64,000 bases of DNA from Prevotella sp. P5-50 (lineage in GTDB: Bacteria; Bacteroidota; Bacteroidia; Bacteroidales; Bacteroidaceae). The notes beneath the pieces were generated by a model that saw only the letters and a program-made list of their open reading frames with translations, was not told the origin of the DNA and did no database searches. The position numbers and the translations under genes were made by a program. The DNA lies in contig NZ_NPJA01000050.1 of the NCBI RefSeq assembly GCF_002251295.1, positions 1-64,000 on the forward strand, read 5' to 3'. How positions within the stretch are numbered: position 1 is the stretch's first letter; each line of letters starts with the position of its first letter. Below are positions 34,354-42,987 of the stretch, piece by piece.

Positions 34354-34956
34354 ATGTTTTCCGGAATAATCGAAGAAACCGCAACAGTTGTTGATATCAT
34401 ACGCGACCGCGACAATATCGACTTAAAATTACGTTGTCCGTTTACTAACGAGTTAGGTATCGACCAAAGTGTAGCACACAACGGAACATGCCTTACCGTA
34501 GTAGCCATTGACAACGATTGCTACACGGTAACAGCCATGAAAGAAACGTTAGAGCGCACCAACTTAGGACTACTTCACATAGGCGACAAAGTCAATGTGG
34601 AACGATCGATGATGATGAACGGACGTCTCGACGGACATATTGTACAAGGACACGTCGATCAAACCGCTGTGTGCATCGCAAAAGAAGACGCAAACGGCTC
34701 TACCTATTTTACTTTTGAATACCAAGAAAACCAAGAAATGGCTCTCAATGGCTATTTTACAGTAGATAAAGGCTCGGTTACCGTCAATGGTGTATCCCTT
34801 ACCGTTTGCAACCCTACCGCCAACAGCTTTCAGGTAGCCATCATCCCCTACACCTTTGAACATACCAATTTTTGTAATATCGAAAAAGGAAGTGTTGTCA
34901 ATATTGAGTTTGACATTATAGGCAAATACATCGCACGGCTACAACAGTTGAAATAA
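34354..34956 (+). CDS. ribE: Riboflavin synthase, alpha chain
   Basis: Last step of riboflavin synthesis, dismutation of two 6,7-dimethyl-8-ribityllumazine molecules. The 200-residue protein starts MFSGIIEETATV and shows the two lumazine-binding repeats (about 1-97 and 98-195), including NGTCLTVVAID and VNGVSLTVCNP. No closer promoter than 34097-34104 is visible, so the gene is probably transcribed through the structured leader. Confidence 0.95.
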   Translation: MFSGIIEETATVVDIIRDRDNIDLKLRCPFTNELGIDQSVAHNGTCLTVVAIDNDCYTVTAMKETLERTNLGLLHIGDKVNVERSMMMNGRLDGHIVQGHVDQTAVCIAKEDANGSTYFTFEYQENQEMALNGYFTVDKGSVTVNGVSLTVCNPTANSFQVAIIPYTFEHTNFCNIEKGSVVNIEFDIIGKYIARLQQLK

Positions 34957-35073
34957 CAAAATTCACAGCAGACCACACCTATAATATAAGGTGTAAGACC
35001 ACAAAAATAGCACAAAAAATACTGATTATCAAAAAAAAACGAAAATATATTTCCGTTTCACGCTGAAAATCAG

Positions 35074-35081
35074 TATCTTTG
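35074..35081 (+). promoter_or_regulatory. -7 promoter element of the HU gene
   Basis: TATCTTTG followed by CACTCCG; 53 bp before the ATG at 35135. Confidence 0.65.
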
Positions 35082-35134
35082 CACTCCGAAATAAAAATTA
35101 TAATCACAGAAAGAAAATAAAATCGTTAGAAAAC

Positions 35135-35410
35135 ATGACGAAAGCAGAAATTATCAACAAGATTGTCCTTGAAACAGGAATCTCGAAAAAAGATGTTGCA
35201 GGCACCATTGAAGCATTCATGGAAGAAATACGCCAGAGCATGTCAGTGAGAAAAGAAAACGTATATCTCAGAGGTTTCGGTACATTTACCGTTAAACACC
35301 GTGCCCAGAAAACTGCACGCAACATTTCCAAGAACACCACTCTTGTTATCGATGCCCACGACTTCCCTGCATTCAAGCCTGCAAAGAGCTTTATCGCCAA
35401 AATGAAATAA
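35135..35410 (+). CDS. HU-family DNA-binding protein
   Basis: A 91-residue nucleoid protein of the HU/IHF fold. It begins MTKAEIINKIVLETGISKKD and has the arm signature YLRGFGTFTVKHR (about residues 46-58) followed by FKPAKSF. First gene of a conserved cluster with a 29-residue basic protein and RNase G. Confidence 0.95.
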   Translation: MTKAEIINKIVLETGISKKDVAGTIEAFMEEIRQSMSVRKENVYLRGFGTFTVKHRAQKTARNISKNTTLVIDAHDFPAFKPAKSFIAKMK

Positions 35411-35439
35411 TTATAACAACAACTTAATTTATACACATT

Positions 35440-35529
35440 ATGCCAAACGGAAAGAAAAAGAAGGGCCACAAGATGGCTACTCACAAGCGTAAGAAAAGAC
35501 TGCGCAAGAATCGTCACAAGAGCAAGTAA
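35440..35529 (+). CDS. 29-residue basic protein of the AURKAIP1/COX24 (mS38-like) type
   Basis: The frame from ATG 35440 reads MPNGKKKKGHKMATHKRKK and ends RKNRHKSK before TAA. It contains 15 Lys/Arg residues. Such very short proteins are annotated in Bacteroidota as AURKAIP1/COX24-domain proteins, the domain of the mitochondrial small-subunit protein mS38, so it is probably a ribosomal or ribosome-associated protein. It lies 29 bp after HU and 123 bp before the RNase G start, and is too short for usual ORF thresholds. Confidence 0.75.
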   Translation: MPNGKKKKGHKMATHKRKKRLRKNRHKSK

Positions 35530-35652
35530 GCCATAAGCATATAAGCTCAACGAGAAAAATGAAAGGAGTGTACCGAGAAAATGTCGAGTGCCGACAATTC
35601 TCAGTACACCCCTTTCTGTATTTCAAAATACAAATACAAAAAGTTTTTAAGA

Positions 35653-37230
35653 ATGACAAGTGAAGTTATCATTGACGTACAACAGAAAGAAATCTCCATT
35701 GCACTTCTCGAAGACAAGAACTTGGTAGAATACCAAAACGAAAAGCGTGAGATGTCGTTTTCTGTAGGCAATATCTATCTGGGAAAAGTACACAAACTCA
35801 TGCCCGGACTCAACGCATGCTTTGTCAATGTCGGTTCGGAACGCGACGCTTTCTTGCATTATCTTGACTTAGGAACACATTACTGTTCGTACGAGAAATA
35901 CCTTAAACAAGTACAAAGCGACAGAAGAAAACTCTTCCCCATCTCTAAAGCTACACGACTGCCAGACTTACCCAAAGAAGGAAGCGTGCAAAATACGCTG
36001 AAGCCTGGTCAGGAAATTCTTGTCCAGGTGGTGAAAGAACCCATTTCAACCAAAGGACCACGACTTACCTGCGAGTTAAGTTTCGCGGGACGATATATGG
36101 TACTGATGCCTTTCCAAGACAAAGTATCAGTTTCCACAAAAATCAAAAAAGGAGAAGAAAGAGCCAGACTCAAACAATTGGTTCAGAGTATAAAACCAAA
36201 AAATTTCGGAGTTATAGTCAGGACATCAGCAGAGGGAAAACGTGTCGCAGAACTTGATGCAGAACTGAAACAACTGTTAAAACGATGGGATGAAGCCATA
36301 GAAAATGCACAGAAGGCCACAACATCGCCACAACTCATACACGAAGAAACAGGTCGTGCAGTAGCTTTGCTACGCGACCTGTTTGATCCTACTTACGACG
36401 GAATCTACATCAACGACAAAGAGGTATTTAAGCAAATCAAGAACTATGTCGAGATTATTGCCCCAGACAAGATAGACATTGTCAAACTCTACACAGGAAG
36501 CGTCCCCATTTTCGACAATTTCAACGTAACCAAACAGTTGAAGTCATCATTCGGCAAAACTGTCAACTACAAACGAGGAGCCTATCTGATTATTCAGCAT
36601 ACAGAAGCCATGCACGTGGTGGATGTAAACAGCGGAAACAGAACAAGGGCTGAAAACGGACAGGAAGCCAATGCACTCGAGGTAAATCTCGGAGCGGCCG
36701 ATGAATTGGCAAGACAATTGCGACTAAGAGACATGGGAGGTATCATTGTTGTCGATTTCATCGACATGAATTTGGCAGAAGATCGACAATTGCTCTACGA
36801 AAGAATGTGTAAGAACATGCAGAAAGATCGTGCAAGACACAACATTCTTCCGCTTAGCAAATTCGGCCTCATGCAAATTACACGACAACGTGTACGCCCT
36901 GCTATGGATGTGAATGTGGAAGAGGTGTGCCCAACATGTCTCGGAACAGGAAAAATCAAGTCCTCAATACTCTTTACCGACCAATTGGAAAATAAGATTG
37001 ACCAGCTGGTCAACAAGATTGGAATCAAGCAATTCACCCTCCATGTCCATCCCTATGTTGCAGCATACATCAATCAAGGAATGATTTCCATGAAGCGTCG
37101 CTGGCAAATTAAATATGGACTTGGAGTGCGCATAATCCCTTCGCAGAAACTGGCATTCCTGCAATACGAGTTCTATGACAAAAAAGGCCATTTCATCGAC
37201 ATGCGCGAAGAAGTGGAAAGTAAAAACTAA
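35653..37230 (+). CDS. rng: Ribonuclease E/G family endoribonuclease
   Basis: A 525-residue RNase G-type enzyme for rRNA and mRNA processing. It begins MTSEVIIDVQQKEISIALLE, contains an S1 domain (about 35-130), the DNase I-like catalytic core with VVDVNSGNRTRAENG (about residues 324-338) and VVDFIDMNLAEDR (about 365-377), and the zinc-link CPTCLGTG (about 425-432). The frame extends upstream to 35581, but homologues start at the ATG 35653. The glycosyltransferase gene follows after 24 bp. Confidence 0.93.
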   Translation: MTSEVIIDVQQKEISIALLEDKNLVEYQNEKREMSFSVGNIYLGKVHKLMPGLNACFVNVGSERDAFLHYLDLGTHYCSYEKYLKQVQSDRRKLFPISKATRLPDLPKEGSVQNTLKPGQEILVQVVKEPISTKGPRLTCELSFAGRYMVLMPFQDKVSVSTKIKKGEERARLKQLVQSIKPKNFGVIVRTSAEGKRVAELDAELKQLLKRWDEAIENAQKATTSPQLIHEETGRAVALLRDLFDPTYDGIYINDKEVFKQIKNYVEIIAPDKIDIVKLYTGSVPIFDNFNVTKQLKSSFGKTVNYKRGAYLIIQHTEAMHVVDVNSGNRTRAENGQEANALEVNLGAADELARQLRLRDMGGIIVVDFIDMNLAEDRQLLYERMCKNMQKDRARHNILPLSKFGLMQITRQRVRPAMDVNVEEVCPTCLGTGKIKSSILFTDQLENKIDQLVNKIGIKQFTLHVHPYVAAYINQGMISMKRRWQIKYGLGVRIIPSQKLAFLQYEFYDKKGHFIDMREEVESKN

Positions 37231-37254
37231 ACAACAGACACAATATCATTTCTT

Positions 37255-38439
37255 ATGCTTTTACTGAAAATCGTATTCTGGTCAGCTATAGCGCTGGTAT
37301 TTTATACCTACTTCGGATATGGAATCTTACTTTATATCATAGTCGGAGTGAAACGGCTTTTAAGTAAAGGCAAAAAGGAACAGACGAAACTGCCGGAAGA
37401 CAACAAGCTTCCTGAAGTGACGCTGATGATATGTGCATACAACGAACAGGATATTGTCAACGACAAAATGAACAATACGTTGGCAATCGATTATCCGAAA
37501 CTAAAAACCGTATGGGTTACAGACGGATCGGATGACGATACCAACCTAAAGCTGTCTTCCTACGACGTGAAGGTGATATTTTCACCTGAGCGTCGTGGAA
37601 AGACCGCAGCACTTAATCATGGCTTGGCATTGGTTGATACAGAACTTGTAGTGATGACAGACGCTAATACCATGCTCAACAGCAATGCCATACGCGAAAT
37701 CGTGAAATGCTTTCTTGATCCAAAAGTAGGATGCGTAGCAGGAGAAAAGCGTGTTGCTGCCAACGAGCAAGGCCCACAACAAGCAGCAGCTCAAGGTGAA
37801 GGCCTCTACTGGAAATATGAAAGCAAACTTAAACAACTTGACAGCGAACTCTATTCAGCCATGGGAGCTGCAGGCGAGCTTTGTGCCATTCGCCGCTCTC
37901 TATACGAACCCATGCCAGAGAACGCTTTGCTTGATGATTTTGTCATGTCGTTGAGAATGCTGATGCAAGGCTATCGTATTGCTTATACTCCAAAAGCCTA
38001 TGCACTTGAGCACGGATCTGCCAATTTAGCAGAAGAAGCCAAAAGAAAAAAACGTATTGCAGCAGGTGGACTACAGAGTATCTGGTGGCTTCGTCAACTC
38101 ATGAATCCCCTACGCTATCCCATAGCTTCTTTTCAGTTTGTTTCACATCGTGTACTCCGTTGGACCATTACCCCTTTCGCACTTTTCTGTTTGATTCCAC
38201 TTAACATTGCCCTTGTCTTGATGAAAGCAGGCATGGTTTACAACGTGATTTGGATATTGCAGATAGTTTTCTATCTTGCAGCATTGTGTGGCTATATGCA
38301 AGAACTCAATGGAAAGAAGAACAAATTTCTATATATCCCTTGCTACTTTGTATTTATGAACCTGAATGTATTCTACGGAATATCTTATCTTCAATCACAT
38401 AAGAATAGTGGAAAATGGGAAAAAAGCAAACGCGCTTAA
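37255..38439 (+). CDS. Family 2 glycosyltransferase, membrane bound
   Basis: A 394-residue inner-membrane protein. An N-terminal TM (about 7-30) is followed by a GT-A domain with MICAYNEQD (about residues 57-65), DGSDDD, DAN (about 142) and LDDFVMSLRM (about 225). Three or four TM segments lie in the C-terminal third. It resembles chain-forming, poly-beta-glycan type GT2 enzymes, but the product cannot be inferred. It starts 24 bp after rng. Confidence 0.88.
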   Translation: MLLLKIVFWSAIALVFYTYFGYGILLYIIVGVKRLLSKGKKEQTKLPEDNKLPEVTLMICAYNEQDIVNDKMNNTLAIDYPKLKTVWVTDGSDDDTNLKLSSYDVKVIFSPERRGKTAALNHGLALVDTELVVMTDANTMLNSNAIREIVKCFLDPKVGCVAGEKRVAANEQGPQQAAAQGEGLYWKYESKLKQLDSELYSAMGAAGELCAIRRSLYEPMPENALLDDFVMSLRMLMQGYRIAYTPKAYALEHGSANLAEEAKRKKRIAAGGLQSIWWLRQLMNPLRYPIASFQFVSHRVLRWTITPFALFCLIPLNIALVLMKAGMVYNVIWILQIVFYLAALCGYMQELNGKKNKFLYIPCYFVFMNLNVFYGISYLQSHKNSGKWEKSKRA

Positions 38440-38480
38440 AATATATACTCCCCAGGTTTGGCGGAATAAAAAAAAAATTA

Positions 38481-38488
38481 TATCTTTG
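38481..38488 (+). promoter_or_regulatory. -7 promoter element of the hybrid kinase gene
   Basis: TATCTTTG, 51 bp before ATG 38540. Confidence 0.65.
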
Positions 38489-38539
38489 CAGAAGTATATT
38501 ACAAACAAGAACTAATTACATCTTGAAAAATTAAATATT

Positions 38540-39793
38540 ATGAACCAAGATGAACGCAAAGAGCTTATAGCAAAGATAAACGAAGCAAATTCCAGAGCTG
38601 ATGCTGCTGAAATCAAATTTTTGGGTCTCCAGAAAAAGATAGGCGAATATGAAGCAAAAGCAAAAGAGGCCGAACGGGCAAACCGCATGAAATCGTTGTT
38701 TTTGGCCAATATGAGCCATGAAATAAGAACACCGCTCAATGCAATCGAAGGTTTCTCAAGAGTCATGTGTGAAACTGAATCACAGGAAGAACGCATGAAA
38801 TACATGGAGATTATTGAGAGCAACAATTCGCGTTTGCTGACACTTATCAATGAAATTCTTGACCTTTCACGAGTAGAAGCCGGAGAAGTTTCGATAAAGA
38901 AGTCGTTAACAGACCTCAACGAACTTTGTAGAACACTCAACAACACATTCAAGTTTAGATGTCCTGATACTGTCAACATGGTGTGGGAAGAACCTAATAT
39001 GACTGTCATGCTCAATACAGACGGTAACCGTATTTCGCAGGTCTTCTCAAACTTAATCAGCAACGCTCTGAAGCATACCACACAAGGTAGCATTTCTTAT
39101 GGATACAGACTGATTAACGACGGGCAAGACGTAGAATTTTATGTGAGCGATACCGGTTCAGGTATTGACCCACAAGACATAGACAACATTTTCAAGACCT
39201 ATGTTTCGAAAGATGCCGACTTTATTCAAAACGGATTTGGCCTCGGTTTGCCTTTAAGCAAAATTATTGTAGAAAAACTTGGAGGAACCATCAGCGTATC
39301 TTCCAAGCTCGGCCAAGGTTCGACCTTCCGCTTTACAATACCTTTCGATGGATCAGTTGGAGGACTTGCCAAAAACTCACGCATCACCACTAATTCGCGA
39401 ACCATACGAGTTAGTACACATGGCAATTTGCAAGATGCTCCACTTATTCTCGTTGCAGAAGATGAAGACAACAACTATGAGCTGGTTAAGGTCGTGCTTT
39501 CCAAACGCTATCGCTTGCTACGCGCCCACAATGGAATAGAAGCCGTAACATTTTGTGAAGACGAGCATCCCGACCTTATTCTCATGGACATCAGAATGCC
39601 GGAAATGGATGGACTCGATGCCACTCGAATCATCAAAGAAGTAAATCCAGACGTACCCATTATTGCCCTCAGCGCCTATGCCTTTGAGGAAAATATAAGA
39701 GAGGCCCAAGCTGCAGGATGCAACGGATTTCTTTCAAAGCCATTCCGCGTGGAAGACTTGTTGGATAAGATTCACAACTATTTGACCGAATAA
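38540..39793 (+). CDS. Cytoplasmic hybrid histidine kinase/response regulator
   Basis: A 417-residue protein without TM segments. A coiled coil (about 1-50) precedes the HisKA domain with phosphoacceptor His60 in MSHEIRTP, the HATPase domain (N-box NLISNALKH 171-179, G1 DTGSGID 204-210, G2 GFGLGLPLS 232-240) and a C-terminal receiver with phospho-Asp350 in LILMDIRMPEMDG. The input is not obvious; the coiled coil may sense or dimerise. No separate output gene is adjacent. An EEP-family gene follows after 30 bp. Confidence 0.93.
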   Translation: MNQDERKELIAKINEANSRADAAEIKFLGLQKKIGEYEAKAKEAERANRMKSLFLANMSHEIRTPLNAIEGFSRVMCETESQEERMKYMEIIESNNSRLLTLINEILDLSRVEAGEVSIKKSLTDLNELCRTLNNTFKFRCPDTVNMVWEEPNMTVMLNTDGNRISQVFSNLISNALKHTTQGSISYGYRLINDGQDVEFYVSDTGSGIDPQDIDNIFKTYVSKDADFIQNGFGLGLPLSKIIVEKLGGTISVSSKLGQGSTFRFTIPFDGSVGGLAKNSRITTNSRTIRVSTHGNLQDAPLILVAEDEDNNYELVKVVLSKRYRLLRAHNGIEAVTFCEDEHPDLILMDIRMPEMDGLDATRIIKEVNPDVPIIALSAYAFEENIREAQAAGCNGFLSKPFRVEDLLDKIHNYLTE

Positions 39794-39823
39794 GTTTATT
39801 ATAAATCTTTTGACACAAATTAT

Positions 39824-40885
39824 ATGGGAAAACTTGCTGTTTATCGCTATGTGGCTATGATGTTTCTTATAATGCAGATTATAGTATCTATCTTCACGAT
39901 TCTCGGTTTGTTTGGAGGAAACTATTCGCCAGTAGGAAATAATGCAAAGGCAATGATAGTTTATATCTTGCCCCTGCTCATCCTTGCCAACCTACTATTG
40001 TTGGTATATTGGTTGATTAAACGGAACTGGCTGTTGACATTTGTACCAATCATCACATTACTTTGTTGCATTCCCTATATTGGTACGCTAGTCCAATTCC
40101 GGTCTGACAACACCAAAGCGGTTGCAGCTCAAGACGGTTTAACTATCGCCACATACAACGTTGCCATGTTTGGAAGGGAGACATCAGGTTTCATCTCTCA
40201 AGACATCTTGGCAGAAATGAAAAACCAAAAAGTAGATGTGCTTTGTTTTCAGGAGTATCTTGATGCAAGTGGCGATAAGAAAGTGTCTGATTCATATAAG
40301 AACTACTTTCCTTACAAAGCTTATGGACGTGATGATATGATCATCTACAGCCGCTATCCAATCCGTAAAACGGATAAGATTCTCTTTGAATATTCCAACA
40401 ATAGTGCCATGTGGGCAGACATAGAGGTAAACGGAAAAATCATCCGCGTTTATAATGTTCACCTGCAGACAACAGGTATCAACGGCACACTCCATCAAGT
40501 TGCCAAAGCTAACTATCACGGAATAAATGTAGATAAAAGTTCTATTTTGCGCGCCATTTATGGCAATTACACTTTAGGTCTGATGATTCGTTCAGGCCAA
40601 TCGATGACTATAGCTAACAATATGCGACAGACAGAACACCCACGTATCATCTGCGGCGACTTTAACGATGTGCCCTACTCTTATGTGTATAAGACACTTT
40701 TAGGCAACATGGTTGACGGATTCAAAGAATGTGGTTTCGGCTGGATGAGTACCTTCCGTGGTGGAAAGAAAAGTGTCCGCATTGACTACATCTTCCATGA
40801 TGAGATGCTCAAAGGTCTTACCTATTACAAACGTGAGCTTACATACTCTGATCACTATCCCGTATTTATGAAAATTGCTTTATAG
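39824..40885 (+). CDS. Endonuclease/exonuclease/phosphatase-family membrane protein
   Basis: A 353-residue protein with three N-terminal TM segments (about residues 8-90) and an EEP catalytic domain. The metal and catalytic motifs are ATYNVAMFGRE (about 108-118), CFQEYLD (about 143), GDFNDVPYS (about 281-289) and SDHYPVFM (about 342-349). The substrate (nucleic acid, phospholipid or inositol phosphate) cannot be assigned. It is probably co-transcribed with the hybrid kinase. Confidence 0.88.
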   Translation: MGKLAVYRYVAMMFLIMQIIVSIFTILGLFGGNYSPVGNNAKAMIVYILPLLILANLLLLVYWLIKRNWLLTFVPIITLLCCIPYIGTLVQFRSDNTKAVAAQDGLTIATYNVAMFGRETSGFISQDILAEMKNQKVDVLCFQEYLDASGDKKVSDSYKNYFPYKAYGRDDMIIYSRYPIRKTDKILFEYSNNSAMWADIEVNGKIIRVYNVHLQTTGINGTLHQVAKANYHGINVDKSSILRAIYGNYTLGLMIRSGQSMTIANNMRQTEHPRIICGDFNDVPYSYVYKTLLGNMVDGFKECGFGWMSTFRGGKKSVRIDYIFHDEMLKGLTYYKRELTYSDHYPVFMKIAL

Positions 40886-40903
40886 AATAATTTCCTATAT
40901 ACA

Positions 40904-40950
40904 AACTGGCAGTACTACACAGACAACCCTATAGTACTGCCGGTTTTGTA
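40904..40950. terminator. Strong bidirectional-type terminator
   Basis: AACTGGCAGTACTA (40904-40917) pairs over 14 bp with TAGTACTGCCGGTT (40932-40945), followed by TTGTATTTTATC. It separates the EEP gene from the convergent lipoprotein gene. Confidence 0.8.
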
Positions 40951-40993
40951 TTTTATCCCTTCATTAAATATTCCACATACTCATTATCGATAA

Positions 40994-41632
40994 TTATAAA
41001 TCTGCCGGTTCCTCTTCAAAATGACCTTCACGATTGATATGGAATTTACGACTTTCTTTCCATTCAAAATCAGCATCCGGCTTATTGTCCGAACGAAAGA
41101 AGCGCATTAATGTCACTTCGTAACGGCTCGTCACAGAATATTCAAGTTTCATACTTCCAATTTCACCATTCAGATCACCATCGGCACGTTCGTAAATGGT
41201 CAACCGGTCTTGCATGACGTTATCGTGATCAAAAACACAAAGGTATAAAGTTGGTGGAGTTATAGAATCCATACGCTCTGCCAACAGTACCATATTAAAA
41301 TGAGGGGTTGGTGGAAGAATCGCAGCTTTGAGTTTCTGGTCTCCCTCACACCCCATACTACTATTGAATAGTTTTGGAACAGGCGTCATCTGGGGAAGAT
41401 ATTCCACAAACTCAGGGGTATAATGCAAAGGCAACGCAATCATAGAAAGACTGTCGAAAAATACAGTCAAAGGTTCACGGTTATCGGGTACAGGCAACAT
41501 AGCTTTCGTGGTTTCCGCTTTTTTAATACTGTCTATCTTACGCTGATACTCCGCCATTCGATTGTGATTGCGACAACCGAACGCCATCATCAGTAAGACA
41601 GCACTTACCCAAATTATAGATTTCTTCATCAT
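40994..41632 (-). CDS. Uncharacterised lipoprotein
   Basis: A 212-residue protein with lipoprotein signal MMKKSIIWVSAVLLMMAFGC (lipidated cysteine at residue 20). The mature part is a mixed alpha/beta domain without recognisable family. A -7 box TATATTTG at 41638-41645 is only 5 bp before the first ATG, so the transcript would have almost no leader; the second ATG (41629) is an alternative start. Divergent from the T9SS plug gene. Confidence 0.75.
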   Translation of the reverse strand: MMKKSIIWVSAVLLMMAFGCRNHNRMAEYQRKIDSIKKAETTKAMLPVPDNREPLTVFFDSLSMIALPLHYTPEFVEYLPQMTPVPKLFNSSMGCEGDQKLKAAILPPTPHFNMVLLAERMDSITPPTLYLCVFDHDNVMQDRLTIYERADGDLNGEIGSMKLEYSVTSRYEVTLMRFFRSDNKPDADFEWKESRKFHINREGHFEEEPADL

Positions 41633-41637
41633 GAATG

Positions 41638-41645
41638 CAAATATA
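41638..41645 (-). promoter_or_regulatory. -7 promoter element of the lipoprotein gene
   Basis: Minus-strand TATATTTG, 5 bp before the first ATG. Confidence 0.6.
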
Positions 41646-41688
41646 GCAATTTTTTTTCAATCTATTCTGTTTTCTAACAAGAAATTAC

Positions 41689-41696
41689 TAAATTTG
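41689..41696 (+). promoter_or_regulatory. -7 promoter element of the T9SS plug gene
   Basis: TAAATTTG, 7 bp before the first ATG (41704). Confidence 0.6.
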
Positions 41697-41703
41697 CGCC
41701 ATT

Positions 41704-42987
41704 ATGATGAAAACGTTCAATTGCAGAAGGAACTTTTTTCTATTGTTCCTATTCCTGATAACAGCAATTTCTACAGTTGCCAATGGTCAGCATTTCCAAA
41801 CGTCAGGTCCTGGCGAGTGGGTAAATTCCACGCGACTATATGTTTCGCAATTAAAATCCCTTACCGCTATTGTGAATGACAATTGGCAAACGTTGCCCCT
41901 ACTCCATCTTCATGCAACAAACGAAAGAATGACAGTTGGCTTTGATGAAATGTCTCACGAAGTCCACGACTACATTTGCAGACTGGAACGGTGTGAACCC
42001 GACTGGACTACTTCTCAATTTGTTTTTGAAAACGACTGGATGCAAGGATTCTCAGAATTTCCGATATTGGATTACCAACATTCCATCAATACCACCATCG
42101 ACTATACACACTATACGATTACGATTCCCAACGAACAATGTCAGATTACGATGAGTGGAAACTACCGATTAAGAATATTCGACAGGAATCATCGCCTTGA
42201 TCAACCCGTAGCAGAAGTTTGCTTCATGGTTGTTGAACCGAAGGCTAAGGTAGCCTTGACTATGACAACCATTACCGATAAGGACGTAAACGGAAAACAT
42301 CAGCAGATTTCTGCGACCTTAGAATATCCATCACTTAATATTTCCGATCGAGAACGACAGTTATATACCGTTATGATGCAGAACTGGCATTGCCCACGAA
42401 TCAACGTTCCTCCTACATATCAAATGAAAAGCGGAATGAAATGGGACCACGATGAAAACTACATTTTCTTGGCAGGCAACGAATATCACAAGTTTGAAAT
42501 ACTTGCCACCAGCCACCCAACAATGGGCATAGAACGTATCGAATGGAATGGCCATCAATATGACGCTTATCTCCATCCCGATGTTCCCAGACCGTTCTAC
42601 CTAACCGATGAAGCCGCTAAAGGTTTTTCACTTGTTCGTAATAGCGACCGACAGGAAGATGATGTAACGTGCGACTATGTTTCTGTAAACTATCAATTAC
42701 AAGCCCCCTATCATGGCAACAGATACATTTTTGGGCAATGGACCAATTCGTCAGACAGTAGAGACTATTTGATGTACTATGATAATACCACATCATCATA
42801 TCATGCAACTATCATGCAGAAACAAGGCTATTATTCCTATATCTATGTTGATGATAAAGGTCTTCCGGCAGAAACAGAAGGAAATTTCTTCCAAACAAGC
42901 AATAACTACCAGATGCTCGCATATTATCGTCCTATAGGTGGACGAACATGGCTTTTAGTCGGCTTTTGCGAATTATTATCAAGATAG
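41704..42987 (+). CDS. Type IX secretion system plug protein (DUF5103)
   Basis: A 427-residue exported protein with signal peptide (about 10-29) and the DUF5103 pattern (LHLHATNERMTVGFDEM, the FPILDYQHSINTTIDYTHY block and FGQWTNSS). In Flavobacterium the corresponding Plug protein closes the periplasmic side of the SprA translocon. This suggests the organism has, or had, a type IX secretion system or a related SprA-like export route; no other T9SS gene is in the window. Its 3' end overlaps the convergent regulator gene by 9 bp. Confidence 0.85.
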   Translation: MMKTFNCRRNFFLLFLFLITAISTVANGQHFQTSGPGEWVNSTRLYVSQLKSLTAIVNDNWQTLPLLHLHATNERMTVGFDEMSHEVHDYICRLERCEPDWTTSQFVFENDWMQGFSEFPILDYQHSINTTIDYTHYTITIPNEQCQITMSGNYRLRIFDRNHRLDQPVAEVCFMVVEPKAKVALTMTTITDKDVNGKHQQISATLEYPSLNISDRERQLYTVMMQNWHCPRINVPPTYQMKSGMKWDHDENYIFLAGNEYHKFEILATSHPTMGIERIEWNGHQYDAYLHPDVPRPFYLTDEAAKGFSLVRNSDRQEDDVTCDYVSVNYQLQAPYHGNRYIFGQWTNSSDSRDYLMYYDNTTSSYHATIMQKQGYYSYIYVDDKGLPAETEGNFFQTSNNYQMLAYYRPIGGRTWLLVGFCELLSR

